Below, in pieces: positions 50,159-59,032 of a stretch of 64,000 nucleotides of DNA. Made by a program: the position numbers and the translations under genes. The first letter of the stretch is position 1. Each line of letters begins with the position of its first letter. Where the stretch lies: positions 372,001-436,000 of the forward strand of contig LBYD01000001.1 in NCBI GenBank assembly GCA_000995965.1, in the 5' to 3' direction. The notes under the pieces were generated by a model that saw only the letters and a list, made by a program, of their open reading frames with translations, was not told the DNA's origin and searched no databases. The DNA is from Candidatus Moranbacteria bacterium GW2011_GWC2_40_12. Lineage in GTDB: Bacteria > Patescibacteria > Paceibacteria > Moranbacterales > UBA11712.

Positions 50159-50290
50159 TTTTGAATTTAGAATTGAGAATTTTGAATTGTGAATGGGAAT
50201 ATGGAATGAAGAATGTAGAATTATTTTAACTCAGAATTCTAAATTCTAGATTCTCATTCTCAATTCCAAATTCCAAATTCACAATTCTAA
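50159..50290. repeat. AT-rich imperfect inverted repeat (gaattgtgaatt family)
   Basis: TTTGAATTTAGAATTGAGAATTTTGAATTGTG pairs with CACAATTC...CCAAATTCACAATTCT; between lepB and hisS. Confidence 0.7.
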
Positions 50291-50916
50291 AAAAGCTGCG
50301 CTTTTTTGAAAGGCCAAGCCCGGAGAAGCACTTTTCCGACCACATCCTTCTCAGGCACCGGCCCCCAGGAACGGGAATCAGAGCTGTAGTTCCGGTTGTC
50401 ACCCAGCACGAAATATTCCGTTCCAGAAAGCAGGACGGACTGATCTCCGGAAGTTTCAACGCTCGGGGGAAGATACATGCTTTCGTCGAGAACAAATCCC
50501 TCCGGATTTTGGGAGTTATATATCGTCACATTTTTATCCCTGATTTCAATTTTCTCTCCCGGAAGGCCGATGACGCGCTTGATATAATACACTGACGGAT
50601 TTTTCGGATAGCGGAAAACGACGACATCCCCGCGCCGGAATTCCTTAAAGGATTTCACGGTGAAAAGATTGATTCCCTTTTCGCCGTACGCGAATCCGAC
50701 ATTGGTTGTTTTGTATCCCAATTCATTGATAATGAGATATTCCTTGTCTTCAAAATTCGGCTCCATAGATGCTCCCTGCACAAAAAATGGCTGGATCAGA
50801 AACACCCTCAAAGGGACGATGATTACAATTACCCAAAATACCATTTTCACGAGTTCCCAGATTATTCCGCCGACTCCGGATTCTTCCGGTTGTGAGTTGT
50901 TTTTTTCTTCAATCAT
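50287..50916 (-). CDS. lepB: signal peptidase I
   Basis: The 209-residue membrane protease has one N-terminal helix (MVFWVIVIIVPLRVFLIQPFFV), the catalytic Ser in QGASMEPNFEDKEYLI, the catalytic Lys in YYIKRVIGLPGEKIEI, and box E GDNRNYSSDSRSWGPV. Cleaves signal peptides of the many secreted proteins in this window. Confidence 0.97.
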   Translation of the reverse strand: MIEEKNNSQPEESGVGGIIWELVKMVFWVIVIIVPLRVFLIQPFFVQGASMEPNFEDKEYLIINELGYKTTNVGFAYGEKGINLFTVKSFKEFRRGDVVVFRYPKNPSVYYIKRVIGLPGEKIEIRDKNVTIYNSQNPEGFVLDESMYLPPSVETSGDQSVLLSGTEYFVLGDNRNYSSDSRSWGPVPEKDVVGKVLLRAWPFKKAQLF

Positions 50917-51149
50917 ATCCTAATTTTACGCAAAAAGTAACAAAACTTGCTGATTTTTCGCAGTTTCAATGGAATAATAGCAGAAATTTTCAGCTGTGGC
51001 AAGCCCGGTAGCAGAAATTTGACCGATAATAATGATTAAACAAGATATGTCACACGCGTAATTATTATAACGTTCATTTAAATATTATTTTTTGGCCATA
51101 TCCTGAGTCAAATTTTCACTACCGGGCAAGCTTGGTGTATACTATCATT

Positions 51150-52691
51150 ATGCTAATTGAGAAAAACAACTTTCACGAGAGTCTTCCCCGCCGGCGAAAG
51201 GGCCGTTTTTTCTTTTGGCTTGTTGTCGCTTTGATATTTCTTGGAGTCGCTTTTTTGGCATCCGTGGCGTTTGCCTTTAAATTCTATTCCACAAGCAAGA
51301 AAGTTATCACCCGGGACGCGCCGGAGTCTTTTTTGGGAAGCATCCAGGATATTGCGTCCTCTCAAAAAAAAATATTGCGCGGAGAAAAAGACGGGCGGAT
51401 CAATGTCCTTCTCCTCGGCCTTGCCGGCGAAAATTATCCCGGGGAAAATCTCACTGACTCGATCATCATAGCGAGCATCAACCCGAAAACCTACCAAACC
51501 GCTATGCTTTCTATTCCGCGGGATTTATACGTAAATATTCCGGATACCAATTCTTATACAAAGATCAACGCCCTTTACGCCCGCGGACAGGGCAGGCGCG
51601 GAAACGCGTCGGAAGGAATCAATGATTTGAAATCAGCTCTTTCGGAAATAACCGGGCTTCCCATTCACTATTTCATCGCGCTTGATTTCGATGGATTCAG
51701 GAAAGTGATTGACGAGATGGGCGGAGTGAAAATTCAAGTTCCGAAAGATCTGCACGATGAACGCTATCCGGGACCGAATTTCAGCTACCAAATTTTTGAT
51801 ATCAAGCAAGGCCTCCAGGTGCTTGACGGAGAGACAGCCCTGAAATATGCCCGCACCCGTCACAACGAAGAGGGTGATTTTGGCCGGGCGTTCCGCCAGC
51901 AGCTCATTTTGAAAGCAGCGAGGCAAAAAGCTTTTTCCATTGAGACGCTCGTCAATGTTCCAGCCATAAACAAAATTTTGAACATTCTCGGCGACCACTT
52001 GCGAACCGACATACCGCTTGATGAACTGGAGACATTCTTGGATCTTTCCAGAAAAATTGACTCTCATCTCACAATCAACAAAGTGTTGGACGCGGGAAAA
52101 TCAGACAGCCTGATGGCTGTCTCGCATGTGTTTCTCGGACACGTCAGGGCATTCATCCTCATTCCGCGCACGGGAAAATATGATGAGATTCAGGAGCTAG
52201 CCAAAGATATTTTCAATCTGGATCTCATCGAGCGAAAAAAAAGGGAAATAAATAACGAGGAGGCGCGTGTGGCGATAATAAATCGAAGCGGTTTGGCCAA
52301 TCTTGAAAAAAAATTATCAAGTCTTCTTGAAAAAATGGGTTATTCCGTTCAAACCGCCGCTTCGAGCAAAAAAATGGGCACCCGTCCCCAAACATCTGAT
52401 GTTGGGAGCGCAAACAATTCGGTTATTTATGATATTTCAAAAACCAAGCCCTTTTCCCTCGAGGACCTCGCCAAAAAATTCTCGGCCGAAATTTCGCAAA
52501 ATCCGCCCGCCGACCTTTCCGCCCAGTGCCGAAATACTGACCTTTGCCTTGTCGCCGGGTCAGACCTCACTGAAAATGTTGGCTACGAGGAAAATACTAT
52601 TGAAGAGCTCGAGGAGGGTTATGACAAGCAAACTGTTGATGAGAGAGAATATATCGAACTGTTGAAGAAAGGGAGCAGCGCCAGGTTTTAA
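51150..52691 (+). CDS. LytR-CpsA-Psr (LCP) family protein
   Basis: The 513-residue product attaches teichoic-acid-like or other glycopolymers to peptidoglycan. One N-terminal helix (FFWLVVALIFLGVAFLASVAFAF) is followed by the LCP catalytic domain: INVLLLGLAGENYPGENLTDSIIIASINP, LSIPRDLYVNIPDT, GGVKIQVPKDL and ALKYARTRHNEEGDFGRAFRQQLIL. A LytR_C domain follows at about residue 370. ATG at 51150 is used; TATACT (51138-51143) ends 6 nt before it, so the mRNA is likely leaderless. A decayed palindrome encodes PQTSDVGS. Confidence 0.93.
   Translation: MLIEKNNFHESLPRRRKGRFFFWLVVALIFLGVAFLASVAFAFKFYSTSKKVITRDAPESFLGSIQDIASSQKKILRGEKDGRINVLLLGLAGENYPGENLTDSIIIASINPKTYQTAMLSIPRDLYVNIPDTNSYTKINALYARGQGRRGNASEGINDLKSALSEITGLPIHYFIALDFDGFRKVIDEMGGVKIQVPKDLHDERYPGPNFSYQIFDIKQGLQVLDGETALKYARTRHNEEGDFGRAFRQQLILKAARQKAFSIETLVNVPAINKILNILGDHLRTDIPLDELETFLDLSRKIDSHLTINKVLDAGKSDSLMAVSHVFLGHVRAFILIPRTGKYDEIQELAKDIFNLDLIERKKREINNEEARVAIINRSGLANLEKKLSSLLEKMGYSVQTAASSKKMGTRPQTSDVGSANNSVIYDISKTKPFSLEDLAKKFSAEISQNPPADLSAQCRNTDLCLVAGSDLTENVGYEENTIEELEEGYDKQTVDEREYIELLKKGSSARF
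52386..52408. repeat. intragenic palindrome of the ATGTTGG family
   Basis: CCCCAAACATC / GATGTTGGGAG in the LCP gene, imperfect arms; encodes PQTSDVG in a linker before the LytR_C domain. Confidence 0.6.
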
Positions 52692-52708
52692 TTTGTTTTT
52701 GAAAATAT

Positions 52709-53272
52709 ATGAAGACAATTCTGATCGCCGGTCTTGGAAATCCCGGGAAAAAATATGAAAAAACCCGCCACAATTCCGGGTTTCTGTTCGCAGACTATTT
52801 TTTTGAAAATTTTCGCGAAGAATTCAAGTTTTCGGATTGGGAAGAAAAGAAAAAAATTAAATCTTTGGTTTCCGCAGGAAAATATGGCGAGAATAATATT
52901 ATCCTCGCAAAACCGCAGACTTTCATGAATCTTTCCGGCGAGGCTCTTTCCGCAGCAAAAAAATATTTTATTCGAGGTTTCACCTCGAATAGCCTGATTG
53001 TCGTGCACGATGAAATTGATTTGCCCCTGGGAAGTTTCAGAATTTCGGCTGATTCCTCCTCGGCTGGCCATAAGGGTGTGCAGAATATTATTGATATACT
53101 CGGAACAAAAAATTTCACAAGATTACGGATCGGAGTTGACAACCGCGGGGATAAGGAGATTGCCACCGAAAAATACGTGCTTGGGAAATTTCTGCCAGCG
53201 GAGTTGAAACTGGCTAACAAAGTAATTTCAGAATCTTCTGAAGAAATAAAACAACTTATCTCAAATTCATAA
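52709..53272 (+). CDS. pth: peptidyl-tRNA hydrolase
   Basis: Releases peptides from stalled peptidyl-tRNA. The 187-residue product shows LIAGLGNPGKKYEKTRHNSGF (catalytic His 20), KPQTFMNLSG, VVHDEIDLPLG and GHKGVQNIIDIL. A palindrome encodes IRGFTSNS between the helix and the VVHDE strand, a surface loop. It lies 17 nt after the LCP gene. Confidence 0.96.
   Translation: MKTILIAGLGNPGKKYEKTRHNSGFLFADYFFENFREEFKFSDWEEKKKIKSLVSAGKYGENNIILAKPQTFMNLSGEALSAAKKYFIRGFTSNSLIVVHDEIDLPLGSFRISADSSSAGHKGVQNIIDILGTKNFTRLRIGVDNRGDKEIATEKYVLGKFLPAELKLANKVISESSEEIKQLISNS
52970..52990. repeat. intragenic palindrome ATTCGAGGT / ACCTCGAAT
   Basis: Nine-bp arms around TTC inside pth. Confidence 0.75.
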
Positions 53273-53371
53273 AATATCTAATTACTAATTTCTAATAATA
53301 TTTCCAATGCTAAAATTTGAGATTTGGGAATTGGAATTATATTAGAAATTTGATATTGGGAATTAGATATT
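53273..53371. repeat. AT-rich imperfect inverted repeat (attccta family)
   Basis: AAATATCTAATTACTAATTTCTAATAATATTTCC pairs with GGAATTATATTAGAAATTTGATATTGGG; behind pth. Confidence 0.65.
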
Positions 53372-53392
53372 TTTTGGGGCATAAACTTTCCA

Positions 53393-53629
53393 AAAATAAA
53401 AAGCCCGCCATGAGCTTTATATTCAAATTATCACAAACCGCCCCTTATGTTTTCTGTCCCGCCCAAAAGCGCTGGATTCGCCTACATTTGCAGGCTATCC
53501 AAACTTACCGACGATGCTTAAGGAGGGGTCACACCGCCTGACTTTCAGGCAGGACAGAAAACACAGCGTTGCTTTATATCAGCCTTTTTTTGAGTGAAGT
53601 CTTTCGTTTGAGGATTATTCACTGCGATA
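53393..53629 (-). ncRNA. candidate structured ncRNA of about 235 nt
   Basis: A strong minus-strand promoter starts a region without a convincing ORF that ends in an intrinsic terminator (arms AAAGCTC / GGGCTTT then TTTTATTTTT, 53394-53418). Its core is closed by a 12-bp helix, TGTTTTCTGTCC / GGACAGAAAACA (53448-53459 with 53552-53563). Inside are hairpins TGGAT..GCCT / AGGC.ATCCA and GCCTGA / TCAGGC. A 5' hairpin AGTGAA / TTCACT precedes it. The single-stranded part includes CCTCCTTAAG. It does not match tmRNA, SRP RNA or RNase P signatures that I know; 6S RNA cannot be excluded. Confidence 0.65.
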
Positions 53630-53635
53630 GATTAT

Positions 53636-53663
53636 TATAGCAGAACCATGGAATTTGTCAACA
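53636..53663 (-). promoter_or_regulatory. strong promoter of the candidate ncRNA
   Basis: Minus strand TTGACA (53658-53663), 16 bp, TATAAT (53636-53641). Confidence 0.85.
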
Positions 53664-53722
53664 CCGCGCTCCATACAAAAACCCACCGCCCAAAAGCGGT
53701 GGATTTAATTCCTTAAGCTTAA

Positions 53723-53745
53723 TTCCTTAAGTTAAACTTTAGGAA
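53723..53745. repeat. palindrome TTCCTTAAGTT / AACTTTAGGAA
   Basis: Immediately downstream of the transposase stop; preceded by a related AATTCCTTAAGCTT and by a hairpin CCACCGC / GCGGTGG (53683-53702). Confidence 0.8.
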
Positions 53746-53750
53746 TCACC

Positions 53751-54416
53751 TTAATCAAGGAAAATTTCTTGGTCCTGCTTTCTATCCTGGAAATCCAATA
53801 TGTTTTCTTTTGCGTATTCTTCAAAATCTTTACCGCCTCTAAAATGTTCGGAAAAAATGCTATTTTTGACAAGATCGCTTTTCTTTACACCTGCATGATC
53901 CGCAAAACTGCACCACGGATAATTTTTCGCAGGACTCACTTTATGAATTTCACTGTTGCAACTTGTATAAACCGCCATGCGCAGCAGAAGCCCGGTTGAT
54001 GAAATATGCGACGACTTGAATGTTCCCTGAAACAATGACCCGTCCCGCTGATACTTTTTGTTGAAATATTTCGTATAACTGGTTCCCAATTTTTGCAAAA
54101 ATCTTTCAATCCCCTTTTCGACATTCTGCTTCAAAACAAAATGATAGTGATTCGACATCAAGCAATAGCTAATAATATCAACGAGATATTCTTTCTTCCT
54201 AAAGTTAAGCTTTAGGAAGTCGTCCAGGTTTGCACTCTTCACGCATCTCTGATAATCGCGCCATCTAATCATCAGGCCATCTTTCTCGTCGTTCAGGAGA
54301 TTCATCGACAATAGAAAACGGAAATAATCACGATCATCTGAAAATACTTCGCGTTTATCCACGCCGCGATTATAAATATGATAATACTCGTGATTTACCA
54401 AAGGCTTCTTTCTCAT
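53751..54416 (-). mobile_element. REP-associated tyrosine transposase (RAYT, Y1_Tnp family)
   Basis: The 221-residue product has YHIYNRGVDKREVF at the N-terminus, the HUH motif in SYCLMSNHYHFVLKQ, and the Tyr-containing ...GTSYTKYFNKKYQRDGSLFQGTFKSSHIS helix. This is the stand-alone, domesticated relative of IS200/IS605 transposases that acts on short palindromes. It is flanked by TTCCT(T/A)AA.GTT palindromes on both sides (53723-53745; 54426-54446; 54501-54542) and contains one in frame (54195-54219, encoding FLKLNFRKKE). Its Shine-Dalgarno (TTTAGGA) comes from the upstream palindrome. Intact and full length. Confidence 0.9.
54195..54219. repeat. intragenic palindrome CTTCCTAAAG / CTTTAGGAAG
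   Basis: Ten-bp arms inside the RAYT gene. Confidence 0.8.
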
Positions 54417-54425
54417 GTCTTTTTT

Positions 54426-54446
54426 TCCTAAAGTTTAACTTAAGGA
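54426..54446. repeat. palindrome TCCTAAAGTT / AACTTAAGGA
   Basis: Ten nt upstream of the RAYT start; supplies its Shine-Dalgarno. Confidence 0.8.
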
Positions 54447-54500
54447 TAACAAATTTTTTAAGGATATGCAAAGAACGAGCACTACACTCGTTCTTCTTGA

Positions 54501-54542
54501 CTTCCTTAAGTTAAACTTTAGGAATGGTTCAACTTTAGGAAG
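54501..54542. repeat. palindrome CTTCCTTAAGTT / AACTTTAGGAA plus half copy
   Basis: Followed by GGTTCAACTTTAGGAAG, giving a one-and-a-half unit as at 37311-37351. Confidence 0.8.
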
Positions 54543-54584
54543 GGTTAGTGAAGCTCTATGTTGGGAAGCGGTAGCACTAAAACT

Positions 54585-55274
54585 CTACTCGGAACACACA
54601 TACGCCTCACCAAGATTGTGGACGAGCCACTGACTGTTGAGGCAACCACCCCCTGGCGGACGAAACAGGAAGTAGGTGGTGTGGCTGCAGGCGCCCCAGG
54701 AACCGAGGTCATATATCTGCGTAAATTTAGCGTCGGGGCAATGCCCTTGCGCACCTCCATGGTCAGTGCATATATTAGGTGGCGTAGGCAGGGCATCGGA
54801 AGAAAGATTGCAGTAGTAGGTAAAAGATGCTCCCCCCCCGCTCGCCACCGCCGCTTCAATCGCCCGCTGGGTAGGGTCGCCCACGGTCTGGGTTCCGACG
54901 GAGCGGACGGCTTTGATCGAGTCAACAGTTTCGGTTCCATCTGTGATCACTTCTCCGTTTTCATCGAGAAAATAGAGGTTGCAACCCGGAAAGGGACAAG
55001 TGACGCCATCAGCTATATTCAAGTCACCAAAGGCTATGGCGATGGCGATATCGCCTTCCGCACTGGCAATTCTATTGAGCGCCCATTCCACTCCGGAATC
55101 GGCGTTGAAGAAGGAACCAACAGAGCTTTTGGTTTTCCCGCTCATTTTCTGCTCCATGACGGTTATGTAGGAAAGGCTCACTACCATGGAAAGAACCACG
55201 AAAAGAAGAATGGTGGTGAGAAGAAGGGCGGAGCCCCGCCGCACGGCGGGCAGGCTTTTTTTGGTTTTTGGCAT
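54585..55274 (-). CDS. PilX-like pilus assembly / surface protein
   Basis: The 229-residue product starts MPKTKKSLPAVRRGSALLLTTILLFVVLSMVVSLSYITVMEQKM. This is a type IV pilin-like N-terminus (RRGSALLLTTILLFVV) of the PilX/minor pilin type, followed by FNADSGVEWALNRIAS. The C-terminal domain (GSWGACSHTTYFLFRPPGGGC...VHNLGEAYVCSE) is shared with the surface protein at 37354. That links the FVRAWTEP proteins to a pilus. No other pil genes are in the window. Confidence 0.78.
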   Translation of the reverse strand: MPKTKKSLPAVRRGSALLLTTILLFVVLSMVVSLSYITVMEQKMSGKTKSSVGSFFNADSGVEWALNRIASAEGDIAIAIAFGDLNIADGVTCPFPGCNLYFLDENGEVITDGTETVDSIKAVRSVGTQTVGDPTQRAIEAAVASGGGASFTYYCNLSSDALPTPPNICTDHGGAQGHCPDAKFTQIYDLGSWGACSHTTYFLFRPPGGGCLNSQWLVHNLGEAYVCSE

Positions 55275-55352
55275 AGTTTTTATTTTATTTATTAGTAAGT
55301 GGTTTTCAGCAAGGTCAAATTAAAAATTAAAAAGTAAAAATGAAAAATTTTG

Positions 55353-55386
55353 GTATCCCGCCACGGCGGGATGTTTTTTTATTTTA
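55353..55386. terminator. hairpin/terminator ATCCCGCC / GGCGGGAT
   Basis: Perfect 8-bp arms with a T-run on the plus side; on the minus strand it lies in the leader of the pilin-like gene. That leader starts from TTGTTG-17-TATAAT at about 55470-55500. Confidence 0.65.
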
Positions 55387-55513
55387 TTTTTTTCAATAAT
55401 CCTTTTGAGGATTCTTCTAAAGTTTTCCTAAGCGACTTAAGTTCCGCATCCGAAAATTTTCACACTCCCATTATACTGTATCTTCGAAAAGGCAACAAGA
55501 CATGGTCCCGGAA

Positions 55514-55542
55514 TTGAATCTTCTTTGGCTTTAGCGTATATT
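55514..55542 (+). promoter_or_regulatory. promoter of dprA (leaderless)
   Basis: TTGAAT (55514-55519), 17 bp, TATATT (55537-55542), only 7 nt before the dprA ATG. Confidence 0.75.
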
Positions 55543-55549
55543 TAGAACT

Positions 55550-56650
55550 ATGGAGGAAAATATAAGAGAATTGATTTTTTTTCACGCTTTTTCCTGCATC
55601 GGCGGGTTCGGGCCGCAGAAGTTCAAAAAACTCCTGGCGCATTTTGGAACGCTCGAGCGGGCTTGGAGCGCCGGGCGAGAAGATTTGCTCGCTTCCGGCA
55701 TCGGACCGACGGCCACCAAAAATTTTCTGGAAAAAAGAGTCGGTATGGCGCCCGAAAAGCTTTTTTCAGAGCTTGAAAAAGAAAGTGTCGGCATCATCAC
55801 CCCGAGCAGCCAATTCTATCCTCCCCAGCTCAAAGAAATCCCTTCTGCTCCGGCTGTTATATATGGAAGAGGAAATTTGGAAATTCTCAAAAACAAATCC
55901 ATTGCCGTCGTCGGCTCGCGCAAATTCACTGAATACGGCCAAAGAACGACTCAGAATCTGTGCCGCGATCTGGTCCGCGCCGGCCTCACGATCGTAAGCG
56001 GCCTCGCCCTGGGGATTGACGCCATCGCCCACCGCGCGACCCTCGCCGCCGAGGGTTCGACGATTGCCGTTCTCGGCACCGGAATTGACGACGACACAAT
56101 CTATCCCCGCGACAATTTCAATTTGGCAAAAGATATTCTGGCGAAAGGAGGCACGCTCCTCACTGAATATCCGCCACACACGCCATCCCTCAAACAAAAT
56201 TTTCCCGCCCGGAATCGCATAATGGCCGGGCTCACGCTCGGAACATTGGTCATCGAGGCCGCCCTTGACTCTGGATCGCTCATCACGGCCGGATTCGCCC
56301 TTGAAGCGGGCCGTGAAGTTTTTGCCGTTCCGGGTTCTATTTTTTCTCCCCAGTCTGCGGGAGCCAATTTTCTCATAAAAAGCGGAGCGAAACTCGTCGA
56401 ATCGGCAACCGATGTCTTGCAGGAGCTCAATCTCGCGGAGCGCGACCAGCCAAAGCTCCAAAAAATATACGAACCAAAAACAAGAGAAGAAGAAAAAGTT
56501 TGGAACACCTTGAGCTCCGATCCGCTTCATGTTGACAGACTCGTGAAATTGACTAGACTTAATCCAGCGACTATCGGTTCAACGCTCGCCACGCTTGAAA
56601 TCGAAGGAGTCGTGAGAAATATTGGAGGGCAAAACTATATTAGAATATAG
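55550..56650 (+). CDS. dprA: DNA-processing protein DprA
   Basis: Loads RecA onto incoming single-stranded DNA during transformation. The 366-residue product has an N-terminal SAM-like helix-hairpin region and the Rossmann core: IAVVGSRKFTEYGQRTTQNL, TIVSGLALGIDAIAH, TIAVLGTGIDDDTIYPRDN, PPHTPSLKQNFPARNRIMAGL and AGREVFAVPG. A C-terminal winged helix (VDRLVKLTRLNPATIGSTLATLEIEGVVRNIGG) follows. With comEC it indicates competence. Confidence 0.96.
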   Translation: MEENIRELIFFHAFSCIGGFGPQKFKKLLAHFGTLERAWSAGREDLLASGIGPTATKNFLEKRVGMAPEKLFSELEKESVGIITPSSQFYPPQLKEIPSAPAVIYGRGNLEILKNKSIAVVGSRKFTEYGQRTTQNLCRDLVRAGLTIVSGLALGIDAIAHRATLAAEGSTIAVLGTGIDDDTIYPRDNFNLAKDILAKGGTLLTEYPPHTPSLKQNFPARNRIMAGLTLGTLVIEAALDSGSLITAGFALEAGREVFAVPGSIFSPQSAGANFLIKSGAKLVESATDVLQELNLAERDQPKLQKIYEPKTREEEKVWNTLSSDPLHVDRLVKLTRLNPATIGSTLATLEIEGVVRNIGGQNYIRI

Positions 56651-56751
56651 AATTGTGAATTGAGAATTCAGAATGGAAATATTGAATTTATAATTCTAGA
56701 TTCATTATTCTCGATTCACATTCACAATTCGCGATTCTAAATTCACAATTC
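56651..56751. repeat. AT-rich imperfect inverted repeat (gaattgtgaatt family)
   Basis: AGAATTGTGAATTGAGAATTCAGAATGG pairs with TTCACATTCACAATTCGCG...CACAATTCT; fills the dprA-topA gap. Confidence 0.7.
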
Positions 56752-56752
56752 T

Positions 56753-59026
56753 ATGAACTTAATCATCGTTGAATCTCCCACCAAAGCCCGGACTATATCG
56801 AAATTTCTGGGCAAAAATTTCAAGGTGAAATCATCCTTTGGCCATATTCGCGACCTTCCCCAAAAGGAAATGGGCGTTGACATTGAAAATAATTTCCAGC
56901 CGAAATACGTCGTGAATAAAAAAGCCCGAGAAAAAGTGAATCCCCTGAAAGATGAAATGAAAAAAGCCGCCTCCGTGATTCTCGCCACTGACGAAGACCG
57001 CGAAGGAGAAGCCATTGCCTGGCATCTTTCGGAAATCTTGAAGCTGAACCCCGAGGAGAAGAACCGGATTGTTTTTCATGAAATCACCAAAAAGGCCATT
57101 GAAGAAGCTTTGGAAAACCCGAGACAGCTTGATTTTCATTTGATTGACGCCCAGCAGGCGCGGCGCATCCTTGACCGTCTTGTCGGATACGAACTTTCCC
57201 CCCTTCTTTGGAAAAAAATCAAGCGGGGGCTCTCGGCCGGACGGGTGCAGTCAATCGCCCTTCGCATCATCTGCGAACGCGAACGGGAAATCGAAAAATT
57301 CAAAAAAGAAGAATATTGGACAATTTCAGCGGACTTGGAAACTAAGTTTCCAAGTGGAAACTTAGTTTCCAAATTCGAAGCGAATCTAATCGAGAAAAAC
57401 GGCAAAAAAATTGAAGAGGTTGCGACGCTCAAGCTTTTTGCCGGAGAATACAGATCCAAAAAATCCGTTATCAAAAATGAAAAGGAAGCCCTGGAGATAA
57501 AATCGGAGCTCGAAAAAGCGGCTTTCAAGGTTTCTGAAATTCAAAAAAAAGAAACGAGGCGCACTCCCCCGCCGCCTTTCACGACTTCCACTCTCCAGCA
57601 AGCCGCCATCAATTCTCTGGGATTTTCGGCCAAACAAACCATGATGATCGCCCAGAAACTCTATGAGCAAGGCCATATTACCTATATGAGAACGGACAGC
57701 ACGAGCCTTTCGCTTCCCTCGTTGCTAGCCGCGAGAAAAACCATCGAAAAACTTTTCGGGAAAAATTATGCCCTGGAAAGCCCAAGGTTTTATAAAACCC
57801 GTTCGAAAGGAGCCCAGGAAGCTCACGAGGCCATCCGTCCGACCCGGCCGGATATTTCGCCCGACGAACTCAACGGATCTCTCGACGCTAATCAGCACAG
57901 ACTATACCGGCTTATCTGGCGCCGGATGGTCGCTTGCCAAATGCAGCCGGCAGTCCTCAATTCGGTTCGGGTCTTGATCGACGCCAAGGGTTCATCCCTC
58001 ACCACAGAATCCGAGGTGAGGGACAAGAAAAATAATTATATTTTTCAGGCCAACGGCTCGACAATCAAATTCGACGGGTATTTGAAAGTATACGGAGAAA
58101 AATTGCCCGTTACGGAAAACCTTCTTCCTCCTCTCAAAGAAAAAGAAGCTTTGGATCTTGCGGAGGCGAAAGCCAGCCAAAAAGAAACCATGCCGCCGCC
58201 CCGCTACACGGAAGCCAGTCTCGTAAAAGTCCTTGAGGAAAATGGAATCGGCCGGCCTTCCACCTACGCGCCGACAATCTCGACTATTTTCGACCGGAAA
58301 TATATTGACAAGAATGAGGAGCGCAGGCTTTTCCCTCTTGAAATCGGTTTTCTGGTGAATGACCTTTTGGTCGAGCATTTTCCGCAAATCGTCGATATGG
58401 CATTTACCGCCACGCTTGAAGAAGATTTTGACCAGATTGCCGAAGGCAGAAAGGAATGGGTGCCGGTCATCCGCGAGTTCTATCAGCCTTTTCACAAAAA
58501 TCTCGAGGGCAAAACGAAAGAGATCAAGAAAGAAAATATCCTCGAAAAGCTCGACAAAAAATGCCCTGAATGCGGCGGAGACCTTTTGGTGCGTTTTGGC
58601 AGGTTCGGAAAATTTATCGCCTGCAACAATTTTCCGAAATGCAAATATACCGAGAAAACGACCGAAGAGAAAAAAGTCGAAGACGAAAACAGCGGTGAAG
58701 TTTGCCCGGAATGCGGCGCGCCGATGGTGGTGAAGCGAGGAAAATACGGCGCATTTTTGGGATGCTCAAAATATCCTGATTGCAAGGGAATCAAAAAAAT
58801 CACATCGGATAAAACGACCGGTGTGAAATGCCCCAAGTGCCAGAATGGCGAAATCTTGGAACGCCGTTCGAGAAAAGGCAGGCTTTTTTACGGCTGCAGC
58901 GCCTATCCCAAATGCGATTTTTCTCTCTGGAACCGGCCAACCGGGAAAACCTGCGAAAAATGCGGGAGTCTTATGGTGTATCAGATGAAAGGGGAAGAGA
59001 AATGCAGTAATAAGGAATGCAAGTAG
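56753..59026 (+). CDS. topA: DNA topoisomerase I
   Basis: Relaxes negative supercoils. The 757-residue product has the Toprim domain (LIIVESPTKARTISKFLG, VILATDEDREGEAIAWHL), the active-site Tyr in ITYMRTDSTSLS, and GIGRPSTYAPTISTI. Three to four C-terminal zinc ribbons begin with KCPECGGDLLVRFGRFGKFIACNNFPKC. A tandem palindrome (57333-57372) encodes LETKFPSGNLVSK within domain 2/4, between the normal strand residues SAD and FEANL, so it is an in-frame insertion. Confidence 0.96.
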   Translation: MNLIIVESPTKARTISKFLGKNFKVKSSFGHIRDLPQKEMGVDIENNFQPKYVVNKKAREKVNPLKDEMKKAASVILATDEDREGEAIAWHLSEILKLNPEEKNRIVFHEITKKAIEEALENPRQLDFHLIDAQQARRILDRLVGYELSPLLWKKIKRGLSAGRVQSIALRIICEREREIEKFKKEEYWTISADLETKFPSGNLVSKFEANLIEKNGKKIEEVATLKLFAGEYRSKKSVIKNEKEALEIKSELEKAAFKVSEIQKKETRRTPPPPFTTSTLQQAAINSLGFSAKQTMMIAQKLYEQGHITYMRTDSTSLSLPSLLAARKTIEKLFGKNYALESPRFYKTRSKGAQEAHEAIRPTRPDISPDELNGSLDANQHRLYRLIWRRMVACQMQPAVLNSVRVLIDAKGSSLTTESEVRDKKNNYIFQANGSTIKFDGYLKVYGEKLPVTENLLPPLKEKEALDLAEAKASQKETMPPPRYTEASLVKVLEENGIGRPSTYAPTISTIFDRKYIDKNEERRLFPLEIGFLVNDLLVEHFPQIVDMAFTATLEEDFDQIAEGRKEWVPVIREFYQPFHKNLEGKTKEIKKENILEKLDKKCPECGGDLLVRFGRFGKFIACNNFPKCKYTEKTTEEKKVEDENSGEVCPECGAPMVVKRGKYGAFLGCSKYPDCKGIKKITSDKTTGVKCPKCQNGEILERRSRKGRLFYGCSAYPKCDFSLWNRPTGKTCEKCGSLMVYQMKGEEKCSNKECK
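57333..57372. repeat. intragenic tandem palindrome ACTTGGAAACT / AGTTTCCAAGT
   Basis: One full copy (57333-57355) and a partial copy GGAAACTT / AGTTTCC (57356-57372), both translated in topA. Confidence 0.9.
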
Positions 59027-59032
59027 TTTTTT

